Of a stretch of DNA of 64,000 bases, positions 9,640 through 18,967 are shown piece by piece. The DNA is from Asterias rubens (lineage: Eukaryota; Echinodermata; Asteroidea; Forcipulatida; Asteriidae), in NCBI RefSeq assembly GCF_902459465.1, contig NC_047077.1, forward strand, positions 1,364,001 through 1,428,000. Reading direction: 5' to 3'. The position numbers were made by a program, and so were the translations under genes. Under the pieces are notes generated by a model. That model made no database searches, was not told the origin of the DNA, and saw only the letters and a list, made by a program, of their open reading frames with translations. Every line of letters begins with the position of its first letter. The first letter of the stretch is position 1.

Positions 9640-9785
9640 AATAGATATTAATTTGTTTTTACCCATACACCCATGTACGTTAGCACTGTATACTCAGTAC
9701 TTTCTCGAGTCCTGTGAAAAAATATCACAGGCATGTTACTCGGGTGGGATTTGAACCCACGACCCTTGCAATTTTAGATAGATGT
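9640..9785 (-). mobile_element. tRNA-derived SINE, truncated
   Basis: This has the same family body (TAGCACTGTATACTCAGTAC) and B-box region (GGATTTGAACCCACGACC) as 9391-9635, in the same orientation and directly next to it. The A-box half is lost where the sequence switches to unrelated DNA near 9785. The tandem placement suggests one copy inserted at the tail of the other. Confidence 0.7.
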
Positions 9786-10004
9786 TACATTGCGACCAAT
9801 GTACTTGGTTTGTACTACTAGTACTACTATATTGTGTGCCTGGAGCATCAACTCAATGTTGCCTGTTGGTTATTAGACCTTGTACCTAATGCAAAACTAA
9901 GTCTAATTTCACTAAGTGCATATGTTGTCCAGACAAAATTAATGGACAAACAAGGAAGGTGTTTGGGACACATCAAGTTTGAATCATAACAAATATTTAT
10001 TGTA

Positions 10005-10212
10005 TCATTGCAGTACCAGCTGCCAATGCATAGGACTTGACCTGCCTCTAGCTACCAGGCAATCTCAGTAGTTTAGTTGGTAAGACACTGCTCTAGAATT
10101 GCAAGAGTTGCAGGTTTGAATTCCAACCAGATGCCTGTGATATTTGTTCACAGAACTAGGGAAAGTACTGAGTATACACTGCTGACAACCACCGGTATAT
10201 GGGTAAAAAAAA
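10005..10212 (+). mobile_element. tRNA-derived SINE, plus orientation
   Basis: The head has TAGTTTAGTTGGTAAGACAC (A-box region) and GGTTTGAATTCCAACC (diverged B-box). The body follows with CTGAGTATACACTGCTGACA and a TATATGGGTAAAAAAAA end. It is opposite in orientation to the two copies at 9391-9785. A 110-bp tandem array begins immediately after its A-rich end. Confidence 0.75.
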
Positions 10213-10735
10213 AGAGTTTGAATCATATTGAAAGGCGATTGAGATGGGCTGGTACGTTTTCCTTATTCTAGAGTAGATCTGAACTACTAGGCCAATGAGC
10301 TCACCCAGTGACAAGGAGAAAGTTTGAACCATAATAAAATGCTAAGGCAATTGAGATGGGCTAGTCCATTTTCCTCATTCTGGAGTACATGTAGATCTTA
10401 ACTGCGAGGCCAATGAGCTCACTCAGTGACAAGGAGCAAGTTTGAATCATATTGAAATACTGAGGCAGTTGAGATGGTAGTCCACCTTCCTCATTCTAGA
10501 GTAGATCTTAACTGCTAGGCCAATGAGCTCACCCAGTGACAAGGAGCAAGTTTGAATCATATTGAAATACTGAGGCTGTTGAGATGGTAGTCCACCTTCC
10601 TCATTCTAGAGTAGATCTTAACTGCTAGGCCAATGAGCTCACCCAGTGACAATGAGCAAGTTTGAATCATATTGAAATACCGAGGCTGTTGAAGTGGTAC
10701 ACCATTTTCCTCATTCTAGATTAGATCTTTTTGGT
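10213..10735. repeat. ~110-bp tandem repeat (GCCAATGAGCTCAC family), 4-5 units
   Basis: GCCAATGAGCTCAC recurs at 10291, 10409, 10519 and 10629. The unit also contains GTTTGAATCATATTGAAATAC and CTCATTCTAGAGTAGATC. A solitary, more diverged unit lies at 11128-11200. The period resembles that of the satellite at 8750-9390, and both share a TTCTAGAGT core, but the rest differs. Confidence 0.85.
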
Positions 10736-10928
10736 TTGACCCTCTCATTGATGCACTGTATACTCACTGCTTTCAGAGTCATGTCATGGGGAGAAAAATG
10801 AACCTCAGACAGAAGATGGTTCTCGTGAGTGAGATTCTGAACATGATGTAAGGATCATCATTGGTTGGAATCCCACTGGATTTCACTTTCACCTCATCTT
10901 ACTCTTTCTCATCTTTGTTCTTTACAGA

Positions 10929-10987
10929 AGGAGAACTCAAGTCTAGTTCAGTGTCTTGAGGATGAGGAGTGTATCGGAGTCTTAAGG
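10929..10987 (+). CDS. Exon-like segment 1 of an unrecognised gene or gene remnant
   Basis: A pyrimidine-rich run ending TTTGTTCTTTACAG precedes an open segment of 59 bases that ends AAG before GTGAAG, a plausible donor. It encodes about 19 residues beginning KENSSLVQCL. I do not recognise the product. The phase does not join cleanly to the next exon-like segment at 11536, which argues for a missing exon, decay or a false call. Confidence 0.25.
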
Positions 10988-11127
10988 TGAAGGAGATGAT
11001 GTCACTGCTGTAGCATGAACTAGTAAAAAAAAATCAGGTAGGAGATGAGAGGAACCATGAGGTGTGTCTTAATTAGAGTCAAGAAATAGGAGTGCAGACA
11101 AATCCAATGCCAACAAACATTTTGTTC

Positions 11128-11200
11128 ATTCTAGAGTAGATCTTAGCTGCTAGGTCAATGAGCTCACCCATTAACAAGAAGCAAGTTTGAATCATATTTG
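11128..11200. repeat. Solitary unit of the GCCAATGAGCTCAC repeat
   Basis: CATTCTAGAGTAGATCTTAG, GGTCAATGAGCTCACCC and CAAGTTTGAATCATAT appear in the same order as in the array at 10213-10735. It is one isolated, diverged unit about 400 bases downstream. Confidence 0.7.
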
Positions 11201-11535
11201 TTAACTTTGGATAATGATAACTATTTTTGTAACAAAAAGGTGGCATTTGGTTTATCTTTGTGATGCATACACTCTGTGGAATTTGCTTTGTTCTACATAT
11301 ATTTAAACATTTTGTTATTTTCAACATTGTAAAAGTTTCTGTGTAGACATTTGAAAGTCCTTGTAGTTTGTCAATGCTATACATTATGTGGACCTCTTTT
11401 GTTCCTTACTGTTCAAGCTTTTATCACAATCTGACTCTGTCTTGGTTTTTATTCTTGTTGTCAAACATTATTGCACCAACTCTTCATTTTAGTCTACTAG
11501 TCTAACCTCATTCCCAAACTTCTTGACCCCCAACA

Positions 11536-11659
11536 GTTAATGTCAATGCACCATACCTTCAGAGAGAAGAAGGGTGTGAAATACATGTACTGGACTGATG
11601 ATGAAGTGCAAGAAGATGTGGTGCTGAAGAGACAAAACTGCATCACAAAATTGATGAGG
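11536..11659 (+). CDS. Exon-like segment 2 of an unrecognised gene or gene remnant
   Basis: The acceptor CTTGACCCCCAACAG opens a frame of 41 codons with a charged, protein-like composition (includes FREKKGVKYMYWTDDEVQED). It ends GATGAG before GTAAATAC, a plausible donor. No family is recognised. The following intron-like stretch contains a palindromic MITE at 11811-11959, as expected of intronic DNA. Confidence 0.35.
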
Positions 11660-11810
11660 TAAATACATTCACAATTAATGCTCATTTTGTGGAAAATAAA
11701 GTTTATTTCTGTAGACAAGAATTCACAATAACTGTGGATGTATTGCATCAGTGAGACAAGGTCATATAATGAGGTAGGAACTTGTGTTAGTTGCAATGTC
11801 ATACTTATAT

Positions 11811-11959
11811 AGTAAAGGTTTGTGGTAACACCATGTAATGATAATCTCTAAATTATCGTTGGGGTGGTTCTGAAAAGAACTGTTGGTTTGAACTCAACAT
11901 TTTGATCAGTATGCTCATTTAGAGATTATCATTACATGGTGTTACTGCAAACCTTTACT
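11811..11959. mobile_element. Palindromic MITE carrying a histone-type 3' stem-loop (minus strand)
   Basis: The left arm (11811-11854, beginning AGTAAAGGTTTG) and right arm (11917-11959, ending AAACCTTTACT) are near-perfect inverted repeats of about 43 bp. Between them, on the minus strand at 11881-11866, is AGTTCTTTTCAGAACC followed by ACCCC. This matches the histone mRNA stem-loop in layout: a 6-bp stem with one mispair and a TTTC loop. A half-copy with a perfect stem lies at 28204-28315. Confidence 0.65.
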
Positions 11960-12169
11960 ATGTCAAGTTTCCACCTTGAAAAGTTTCAAATCCTAATTAA
12001 TGTCATACTTGTTTTCTTATCGAACATGACTGCATTCACAAAACTGTCGAATCAACTTACAAAAAAGTATCCACCTTTCTAATGATGCAAATAAAGTTGT
12101 ATTCGTAAAGTTTTCAAATATTGCATTTTTGAGCTAGCTTTTATATCAATAATGCTTCCCTATGTTCAC

Positions 12170-12640
12170 AGGTTGACAGACAAACTGATATTATCAAGAA
12201 TGAGATAAATCACCACACTAATTATGGTCGTCAGGGAACCAAGCAGGCTGTAGACTGTGGTGCCTGGGATACTCATTGGTTGCAACTCCGACCAGAAGTC
12301 CAACGAGATGGCTGAGATTATTGCTGCAGTTTGGGTGACAGGAGAGCACCAGGGTTTGAGTCTCTCGACTTGAATCTGGATGAAGCTGTTCATGCATCAA
12401 CCAATAACTGAGTTTGTGCTGCTGGAATTGGATTAGCAATGAAGGCGTACCATGGACCCCCAAGAGTACTCCACAGCCATTGCTGTAGCTGAGAAGGCAA
12501 CTGCAGCAACATGTAGTGGTCTTGCAGCAGGTATTGCTGCAGTTGCTGGTGTTGCTGCAATGCTGCTCATGATCAGAATGCCAATAAAACAAAACACGAT
12601 GAGGATACTAAAGATGACAACCATGAAGCCTACATGGTAG
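12170..12640 (+). pseudogene. Exon-like segment 3, decayed; includes a 62-residue membrane-segment ORF
   Basis: The acceptor CCCTATGTTCACAG precedes GTTGACAGACAAACTG. One frame runs open for 47 codons to a TGA and then decays. Starting at 12452 a 62-codon frame encodes a short acidic start (MDPQEYSTAI), an Ala/Gly-rich hydrophobic stretch around residues 20-42 that could span a membrane, and a basic tail, stopping at the edge of a SINE. I do not recognise it. The phase from segment 2 gives an early stop, so this is most likely a broken gene. Confidence 0.25.
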
Positions 12641-12951
12641 GGATTTACCTTTATACACTCATGTGTGTTAGCCCTGTACACTCAGTACTTTACAGAGTGC
12701 TGTGGAAAAAAAGGCATATTACGTGGGTGGGATTGGAACCCACAACCTGTGCAATTCTAGAGCAGTGTCTTACCAACTAGACCACCGAGATAGCCCGGTA
12801 GCTAATATGCTGAGTAAAAAGCCTGTGATTTTTTTTTCATACAACCCATGTAAGCACTGAACATACAGTGCTGCTAACACACATCGGTTCATTAGGGTAA
12901 ACAAAATAAAAGTAAATTAATATTCTTTATCCTCGATGTAAATTTTCATCT
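12641..12951. mobile_element. Two head-to-head tRNA-derived SINE pieces
   Basis: 12641-12800 is a minus-strand SINE head and body with a one-base-changed B-box (GGATTGGAACCCAC) and an intact TCTTACCAACTAGACCACCGA A-box region. 12801-12951 is the tail half in plus orientation (CAGTGCTGCTAACACACATC and TTCTTTATCCTCGATG). The two meet head to head, so one inserted into or recombined with the other. Confidence 0.65.
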
Positions 12952-13014
12952 ATGGTACAATATAATATTAAAGACATCAAATAAACCAATAACTAATGAT
13001 TCACCACCCTTTCA

Positions 13015-13375
13015 TGATATGTTTCTTGAACACTAGAATATTGGAATGGATGTACTCTTCCAATTACCAATGTTGTACCATCCCCTTATGTCATGTTGTG
13101 TAATACTAGAGGATTGGAATGAATGTACTCTTCCAAAAACCAATGATGTACAACCCCTTTAAGATATGTTTCTTGAAACTAGAGGATTGGAATCTTTCCA
13201 TAACCAAAAATATACAACCCCTTTAAGATATGTTTCTTGAATTGTAGAGGATTGGAATGAATGTACTCTTCCAATAGCTAATGATGTACAACACCTGTAA
13301 GATATGTTTCTTGAAACTAGAGGATTGGAATGAATGTGCTCTTCCAATAACCAAATGTTTCATGAAATCTAGAAG
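13015..13375. repeat. ~73-bp tandem repeat, 5 units
   Basis: GGATTGGAAT or a close variant recurs at about 13038, 13111, 13184, 13249 and 13322, giving spacings of 73, 73, 65 and 73. Each unit contains GATATGTTTCTTGAA, the TAGAGGATTGGAATGAATG core and ACTCTTCCAATAACC. The GGATTGGAA and TTCCAAT motifs are partly self-complementary. A poly-C run follows at 13386. Confidence 0.85.
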
Positions 13376-13639
13376 ATTTGACTACCCCCCCCCCCCCCCA
13401 TTTAACAACCTTGTACATAATCAGTCTTAGATTCACGCTAATATTTATGTGTTCTCGGAAAAGCCTGTTTAAATTATCAATGAACAATTGGAGGGTATAA
13501 AGTAATTAAGTGTTGATTTGTTTACAAACTAGGTACCAATTGTTTGTGTAGCTGTTGTTCTTAGAGTGGCCCTTTTTTAGCCTGACTGTTTTCCGACTTT
13601 TATCTCTGGCTTGTTCCGAATATAAAGAATATAGATCTT

Positions 13640-13812
13640 GACCCACTTTCATAAAGCCTGTCAGCATGACCTTGCCAAGCACAAAAAAAGCTTGTTTAAT
13701 AGAAATGGGTTACCAGCTAAAATTCCGTAAAGTTTTGTTGCTGTAACTGGTGGCCAACTCATGTTTTAAGCAGTATTTTCAGCTTACCAGCTTTATAAAT
13801 TGAAAGGGTTGT
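13640..13812. repeat. GCTTAGCAG-type dispersed repeat, diverged
   Basis: It begins ACCCACTTTCATAAAGCC, contains GGTTACCAGCTAAAATTCCG and TTTTGTTGCTGTAACTGG, and ends with a CCAGCTTTATAAATTG mirror of the start. The ends are imperfect inverted repeats. It is related to 5834-6131. Confidence 0.55.
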
Positions 13813-13924
13813 CAGGGCTGTGGTTTGGGAATGGTTCTTGATTAGGCAATACTTACCATAAGTTTCATATTAGACAACAAAGGACACAACACTGGTGTTA
13901 ATCACTTGTGTTCATGTTACATTC

Positions 13925-14104
13925 AGGGCCAACTTTCATAGAGCTGTTAAGCAGAACTGCCTATACAAATTCATTCATTCATCTTTGCTAAGTAAAAAGA
14001 TGGGTCGGCCACAAGTCAGTGTAAACCTAACGTTATTTTGACTGGTAACCAGTTTCTGTTAAGCAAAACTTTTCTGTGCTGTACTACTGTGCTTACAGGC
14101 TTAT
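13925..14104. repeat. GCTTAGCAG-type dispersed repeat, diverged
   Basis: It starts AGGGCCAACTTTCATAGAGC, contains GTTAAGCAGAACTGCC and GGTAACCAGTTTCTGTTAAG, and ends near TGTGCTTACAGGCTTA. It belongs to the same family as 13640-13812 with further divergence. Confidence 0.45.
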
Positions 14105-16110
14105 TTTGCATCAATTCTACTACCGTTTTAATGTTGATGTTATCATCATGCTACCGCTATCTTTGGGGTAAAAGTTAAATAAATAAGCAATTCATCATGA
14201 CGCAACCATTTTGTTTGTCTTTAATTCAAACCAGAGTAACCCAAAAACAAGGCAAACAAGACTTAATGAAATCAGCATAAGAACTGTCATTGTCACTGTG
14301 GGCGTCGGGGACCCGACTGTTGCAGCAAAGTCAATAATGTCATAAACATTCTCAGGTTGGTTTTAGTTTTAACGAAAAATGTTCATTCATTCATCAGTTT
14401 TCTTTTACTTAACCCTGTTCGGTTTCTTTACAAACTTTATCGAAGTAGTAAGAAATTGTTGCTGTGCCGAATTGATTGAATTAAAATAAATAAGTAATAC
14501 ATAAAGTTGTTTTTTGTTCTTCCGTTTTTTTGTTGATCTTTACTGTTGATTTTATTTTAGTTACAATTTTAGTGATCTTTGTTGTTATTGCTACTCTATT
14601 GTTTGGCTGTTGAGTTACTGTTGTGTTTTGACTGGTTCTGGTTTTGACGTTTCATTGTCGGTTTTGTTTCGGTCATTTGGAAGGGGTGGAGACGCCGTCT
14701 GGGGAAAAAAAAAAACGTAAGCAAAAAAATGTTGAGCACAGAGGAAGCAAACAGTTTCAGTTAAATTTTAAAAACCGTTGAATATTTCGATTGTTCCAAG
14801 AGCACTTAATATTAATCATCACTACAACTCGACTACAGATTTAACTACGTTATTGGTGACTTGTTAACACAACTTATTCAGCCTTCTTTGTTTTGTTTTT
14901 ATTTAAACCAGGACTAAGTCAAATCTGGAAAAATCACTTTTAATACTACTACGATTTGATGTATACACTGTATGCTATTTAAATGAAACTTGCTATTCAT
15001 CAACTAGAGAAATGGGATTAAAAAGTCTTCAAATTAAACTATTACTACACATCTATAGCCTGGCCCCTTCTTAGTCATTTAGACCATTTCCCATCACACA
15101 TGCGTAGGGAACCAGACCCAGCTTTCTGTGGCCATTGTAAACACAACGTGCCTGCATCCTGTCTGTTAATTTTCGTACAGAATGCAAGGTTTTCTGAGCT
15201 GACGAAGTGTTAAATTGGGAGGAGGAGAAATATGAAGGTAACTTGCTTCAAACCAGATGTTTATATCTCAGTGTGAGTCAAGGAAGGTTCATGGAAGAGA
15301 GCAAATGGAATACATCAGGTATGTGAATCAAATTCAATTTGTACACATGTGCGCGCGCTCAATTAACAACAACATAAAAGGGCGCCCTCTGTTATTACTT
15401 TTGTAGATAGATAGAGTGTTTATCTGTAAGTGTGCATCTTGGTACGCTAAAAATCAAGTGAATAACGTCAGATGGTGGTCTTGTTTAGAATAAAGCAGTT
15501 TTGTCCTTATGACAGTTTCCCCGCTAAGCATGCAAAGGAACAGGAGGTAACTTTTTAGCTTAGTGGTGGTCACTGACGTAACCAAGAAATTCCATTTGGA
15601 AGGGGGGGGGGGGGGCAAGCGGGGGCAAAGACATAATTCACGGGTTTGGGCTTTGATGTGTTGAACCATTGATTTTGAGGCGTGTTTAATCTCTTTAGGT
15701 GGGTGGGGCCAGGGTTCTGCTGCCGCCCTCACCTCCATTGCGCCGCGGGTGCTGGTTGTCAACATTTTTTGTAATGCTTGAAACTTGCCTCAGAAGACAT
15801 TAGAGAATCAAATCCTAACGCAAAAGTTTAAATGCATTTTCGTCTAGACGCAAGTGCATGGACAGCCCTATTTGCTGGATAAAACAACATTTTAATTGCA
15901 AGAAATAAAACCTTGTAAAAACTCAATATCCGGAAAAAGTTTACTTCCAAAATACATATTTTACTACAGTTTAAATTACTCAACTTTAAAATCTTTTAAA
16001 AACTCTTGTCCATGAAGGAGTTTTTCTTCTCCAGTGTGGCTTTGTTTTTTTGGTAAATATATTGATTATTTTTAAGTAAAAAAAAATACTGTAACATCAA
16101 AAGGAAATTA
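14105..16110. other. No gene seen
   Basis: AT-rich sequence with a poly-A run near 14705, a poly-G run of 14 at about 15601 and a GCGCGC stretch near 15353. A possible donor at CATCAGGTATGTG near 15318 has no supporting acceptor or conserved frame. The 103-codon minus-strand frame at 15454-15765 includes the translated poly-G run and is not credible. Confidence 0.4.
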
Positions 16111-16114
16111 TTCT

Positions 16115-16205
16115 TTTTCGGCGAGGCCGGCATTCGAACTCGGACATGTCGTCTGAAGTGTGATAATCACTGCACCTTAACTCACTGAGCTAGTGTGGCA
16201 GTGCT
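16115..16205 (-). repeat. tRNA-like SINE head, second type
   Basis: Read on the minus strand it begins GCCACACTAGCTCAGTGAGT (A-box TAGCTCAGTGAG) and reaches GAGTTCGAATGCCGGCC, a B-box with one mismatch. The spacing suits a tRNA, but the middle does not fold into a convincing anticodon arm. It differs from the SINE at 17120-17388. Confidence 0.45.
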
Positions 16206-16309
16206 TTTATTAGAGTATTATTTAAGTCTCCTATGGTCTGTAGTTCACGTCCCAGTGATCAAACCACCGTCCCACAATGCACCTGGATTTATTTGCCTTT
16301 ATCAGATTA

Positions 16310-16690
16310 AAAACCGGGTCTGGCAAGCACCAACGTGCTAGGGCGATTCGTTAGGCGCTGGTACTGTCTCTGAATTCTGAATCGGTATGAGCCACCGGTT
16401 CCGAGTTCGATCCCGGCCCCTCGCAATAATACGAAACAAGGCATTAATTACTGGGAAAGACACCAGTATGGTTTGGGAGCCGCTTTGTTTACCCTGAGCG
16501 AGGGGGGCAAGGACTGCTAGGGTTGAGAGATAGGGAAGGATATACTGTGAAGTCGGTTGTCATACCAGAAGGGTGCTATATGGAAGCCGGTAAGGGGCCT
16601 CTGTTAGTGGTTTATGTGTTGCGCGGACCATAAATTGCAATGGGGGAATAACCCGAATCGCGGCTCCTGAATACCTGACAAATCGCAGAG
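16310..16690 (+). repeat. Candidate SINE with B-box, third type
   Basis: GGTTCCGAGTTCGATCCCGG contains a good B-box, and GCGATTCGTTAGGCGCTGG lies a tRNA-like distance upstream. The following ~270 bases are more GC-rich than the surroundings (GGAAGCCGGTAAGGGGCC, CGAATCGCGGCTCC) and end before a poly-T. There is only one copy in the window, so family status is inferred from the promoter-like head. Confidence 0.35.
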
Positions 16691-17010
16691 TAACTTTTTG
16701 TTTTTTATTTTGATATTTTTTTTTTATTCCATGTTGTATGTTTTAATTAATCAGAAAGATCGACGGCAAAGAGAGGCACAGTCCCAAACATACAATCAAT
16801 TGACGGGGAAGATATAAAAACAAATTAAATAATAATTATCTCGTCGCGACAATTTATTTTTAATATTTGTTTGGGTATGTTTGGTGTAAAACAAAAACAA
16901 TAATTAGGCGTTTACCACCTCAAGCAATTATCCAACAAATAGATGTTTGAAGACCTTTGTAATCCTTTGTTGTTTTTGGACTGTTTTAAAGTGTTAATCA
17001 TATAGTATAA

Positions 17011-17115
17011 AACAGAACTCGGGTAAGTACTGAGTATACAGTGCTAACACATCGATATATATGGGTAAAAACCAAAATTAATATTCCTTATCCCCGATGC
17101 AAACTTAACATATAT
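17011..17115 (+). mobile_element. tRNA-derived SINE, tail fragment
   Basis: Only the body and tail are present (GGTAAGTACTGAGTATACAG to TTATCCCCGATGCAAAC), directly upstream of a full copy in the same orientation. The two may come from one insertion into the other's tail. Confidence 0.7.
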
Positions 17116-17119
17116 TAAA

Positions 17120-17388
17120 TTGTTTGCAGTACCCGCTGCTAATACATTGGATTCAAAATGCCTGTACTACCGGGCAATGTCGGTGGTCTAGTTGGTAAGA
17201 CACTGTTCTATAAGTGCCAAGGTCGTGGGTTCGAATCCCACCCAAGTAATATGCATTTTTCTATTTTATTTTTATTTTTTTTCACAGAATTTGGGTAAGT
17301 ACTGAGTATACAGTGCTTACACACATCGGTGTATATGGGTACAAACCAAAAATAGTTAATATTTGTTATCCCCGATGCAAATTTAACT
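17120..17388 (+). mobile_element. tRNA-derived SINE, most complete copy
   Basis: The head carries an A-box TGGTCTAGTTGG at 17184-17195 and a perfect consensus B-box GGTTCGAATCC at 17228-17238. The body repeats GGTAAGTACTGAGTATACAG, and the end is TTATCCCCGATGCAAAT. The family reads A-box to B-box to GATGCAAA in all copies, so this is the best template for the family in the window. Confidence 0.85.
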
Positions 17389-17616
17389 TCTTTTATATTA
17401 ATATATTATAGGGTTGTACAACTGTGAGCACTTTGTTGCATCATATTTTTTTTCTATTGAGATATTCTCGAAACTCTGGTGCAAATAATGTCCACTCAGG
17501 AAGAATAATCCTATTAGGAATACACAATCTGAGACGCGTTTTTAACCCATAGGAAGAAAAAGTAATAATATGTTTCCATAACTGCAGTACTTTGAAGTGA
17601 AATTCCTCTCAAAATG

Positions 17617-18576
17617 TAGGGCCACTGATTTTCCGCGATCGCGGAAAACGGACGGAATTCGCGGAATCCGCCATTTGAAACGGAAAACGGGATTTCAGAA
17701 AATTTGATTTTTTTTTTTTTTTTTTTTTTTTTCTTGACGCCAAAACTATTGAAATTGCATTCTTTATTAAGATTCTTTTTGTTAAACTAAAAAGGCATCA
17801 GAAATCAGACCATTAAAAAGTACGAGATCGTAACCGTGGATCATTCTGTTCTACTTCACACCATCCTCAATGTTTACACACATGATGTACACACGTTGTT
17901 AAAATGGTTAAGCGAAGGGCATTATTCGCGGCACGTTTTAAACATTTTTTGTTCACCCAAATTGCATTTTCTCCCTCTCTTTTACCAACAATAATACACA
18001 AACTAGCTTACCTATGATCTATAAGAACACATACAATGTTTTTTCATCTCGGAAAGGTCTAAAATAAAACCGTAAACTGTCAACATTCTGTCGCCAAAGC
18101 GAAAACAAAATGGGAACATTTTGTTTGTGGATGGAGAATGGTCACGTCCATAGACTTGTTCCCAAGTCTTTGATCATGCTGAAACAGCGCCCTCTTGTGG
18201 ATACACTCCTGTCATTAGCCTACAATGTGGCTGATGCAGAGAATCAACTGCAGTTTTAGACTTGGAATCAAGTCTATCACATCATGTGCATTGATAATGC
18301 AGTCACAGTGCAACCTTTTTAGAACAGCAGTATACAAAATAATCCACAATTATAAAAAAAAGTATTTTTTTGAAATTTGTCAGTTCAAATGAACATTTTA
18401 CGAAGTCAACAGTGCAACTTATCTCAAATTGATTTTTATAAGTGTGTCCCTGGGTATTAAACAACCTTTTATCTAATTAAAAAAACATGAAACGGAATTT
18501 TTTGTGCCTGAAACGGAATTCATGTTTTTGCCAAACGGAATTTGCACTTTTCTGAAACGGAAAATCAGTGGCCCTA
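17617..18576. mobile_element. 960-bp DNA transposon derivative, hAT-like, with 6-bp target duplication
   Basis: The ends TAGGGCCACTGATTTTCCG and CGGAAAATCAGTGGCCCTA are perfect 19-bp inverted repeats. The bases directly outside are AAAATG on the left (17611-17616) and AAAATG on the right (18577-18582). AAACGGAAT-type motifs cluster inside both ends, as subterminal transposase sites often do. It has a long poly-T and no transposase frame, so it is non-autonomous. Six-base duplications and TAGGG termini occur in some hAT lineages, and the superfamily is tentative. Confidence 0.88.
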
Positions 18577-18967
18577 AAAATGCATTACTTACTGTCTAAA
18601 TCTGCTCTACTTCTATTTATACAACGTAAGTTTTCATGCAAGCATTTTATTAGCATAATAGTTACATCCTGTTTTCTATACTTTCCACCCAGGTAGTAAT
18701 TACAAAGGAGAACAGTTCATTTCAGAACTTAGAAGTCTCCCGAAAAATCCGATAAATCTACTCTGCGGTAGCACAATAATAGCATGCCAGTTCTCTAAAA
18801 GAACAAACTCCATCTGGTGTGTAGACACACACATGATGTTACAGCAAACCAAATTAATACCTCATCACCATGCAATGCCTCAAATCATATATTTTATTTG
18901 TTCATTATTATATTTCCAACCAATTTACTCATCAAGATATATTTATTTTAGCATTTCCGTAATGAGC

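Noticed and set aside
12218..12592. A 124-codon minus-strand frame rich in Cys and Ser
   Set aside because: It is antisense to the exon-like segment and its composition reflects the GCA/GCT-rich plus strand. No motif is seen.
15454..15765. A 103-codon minus-strand frame
   Set aside because: It includes the poly-G run read as Pro codons and has no motif.
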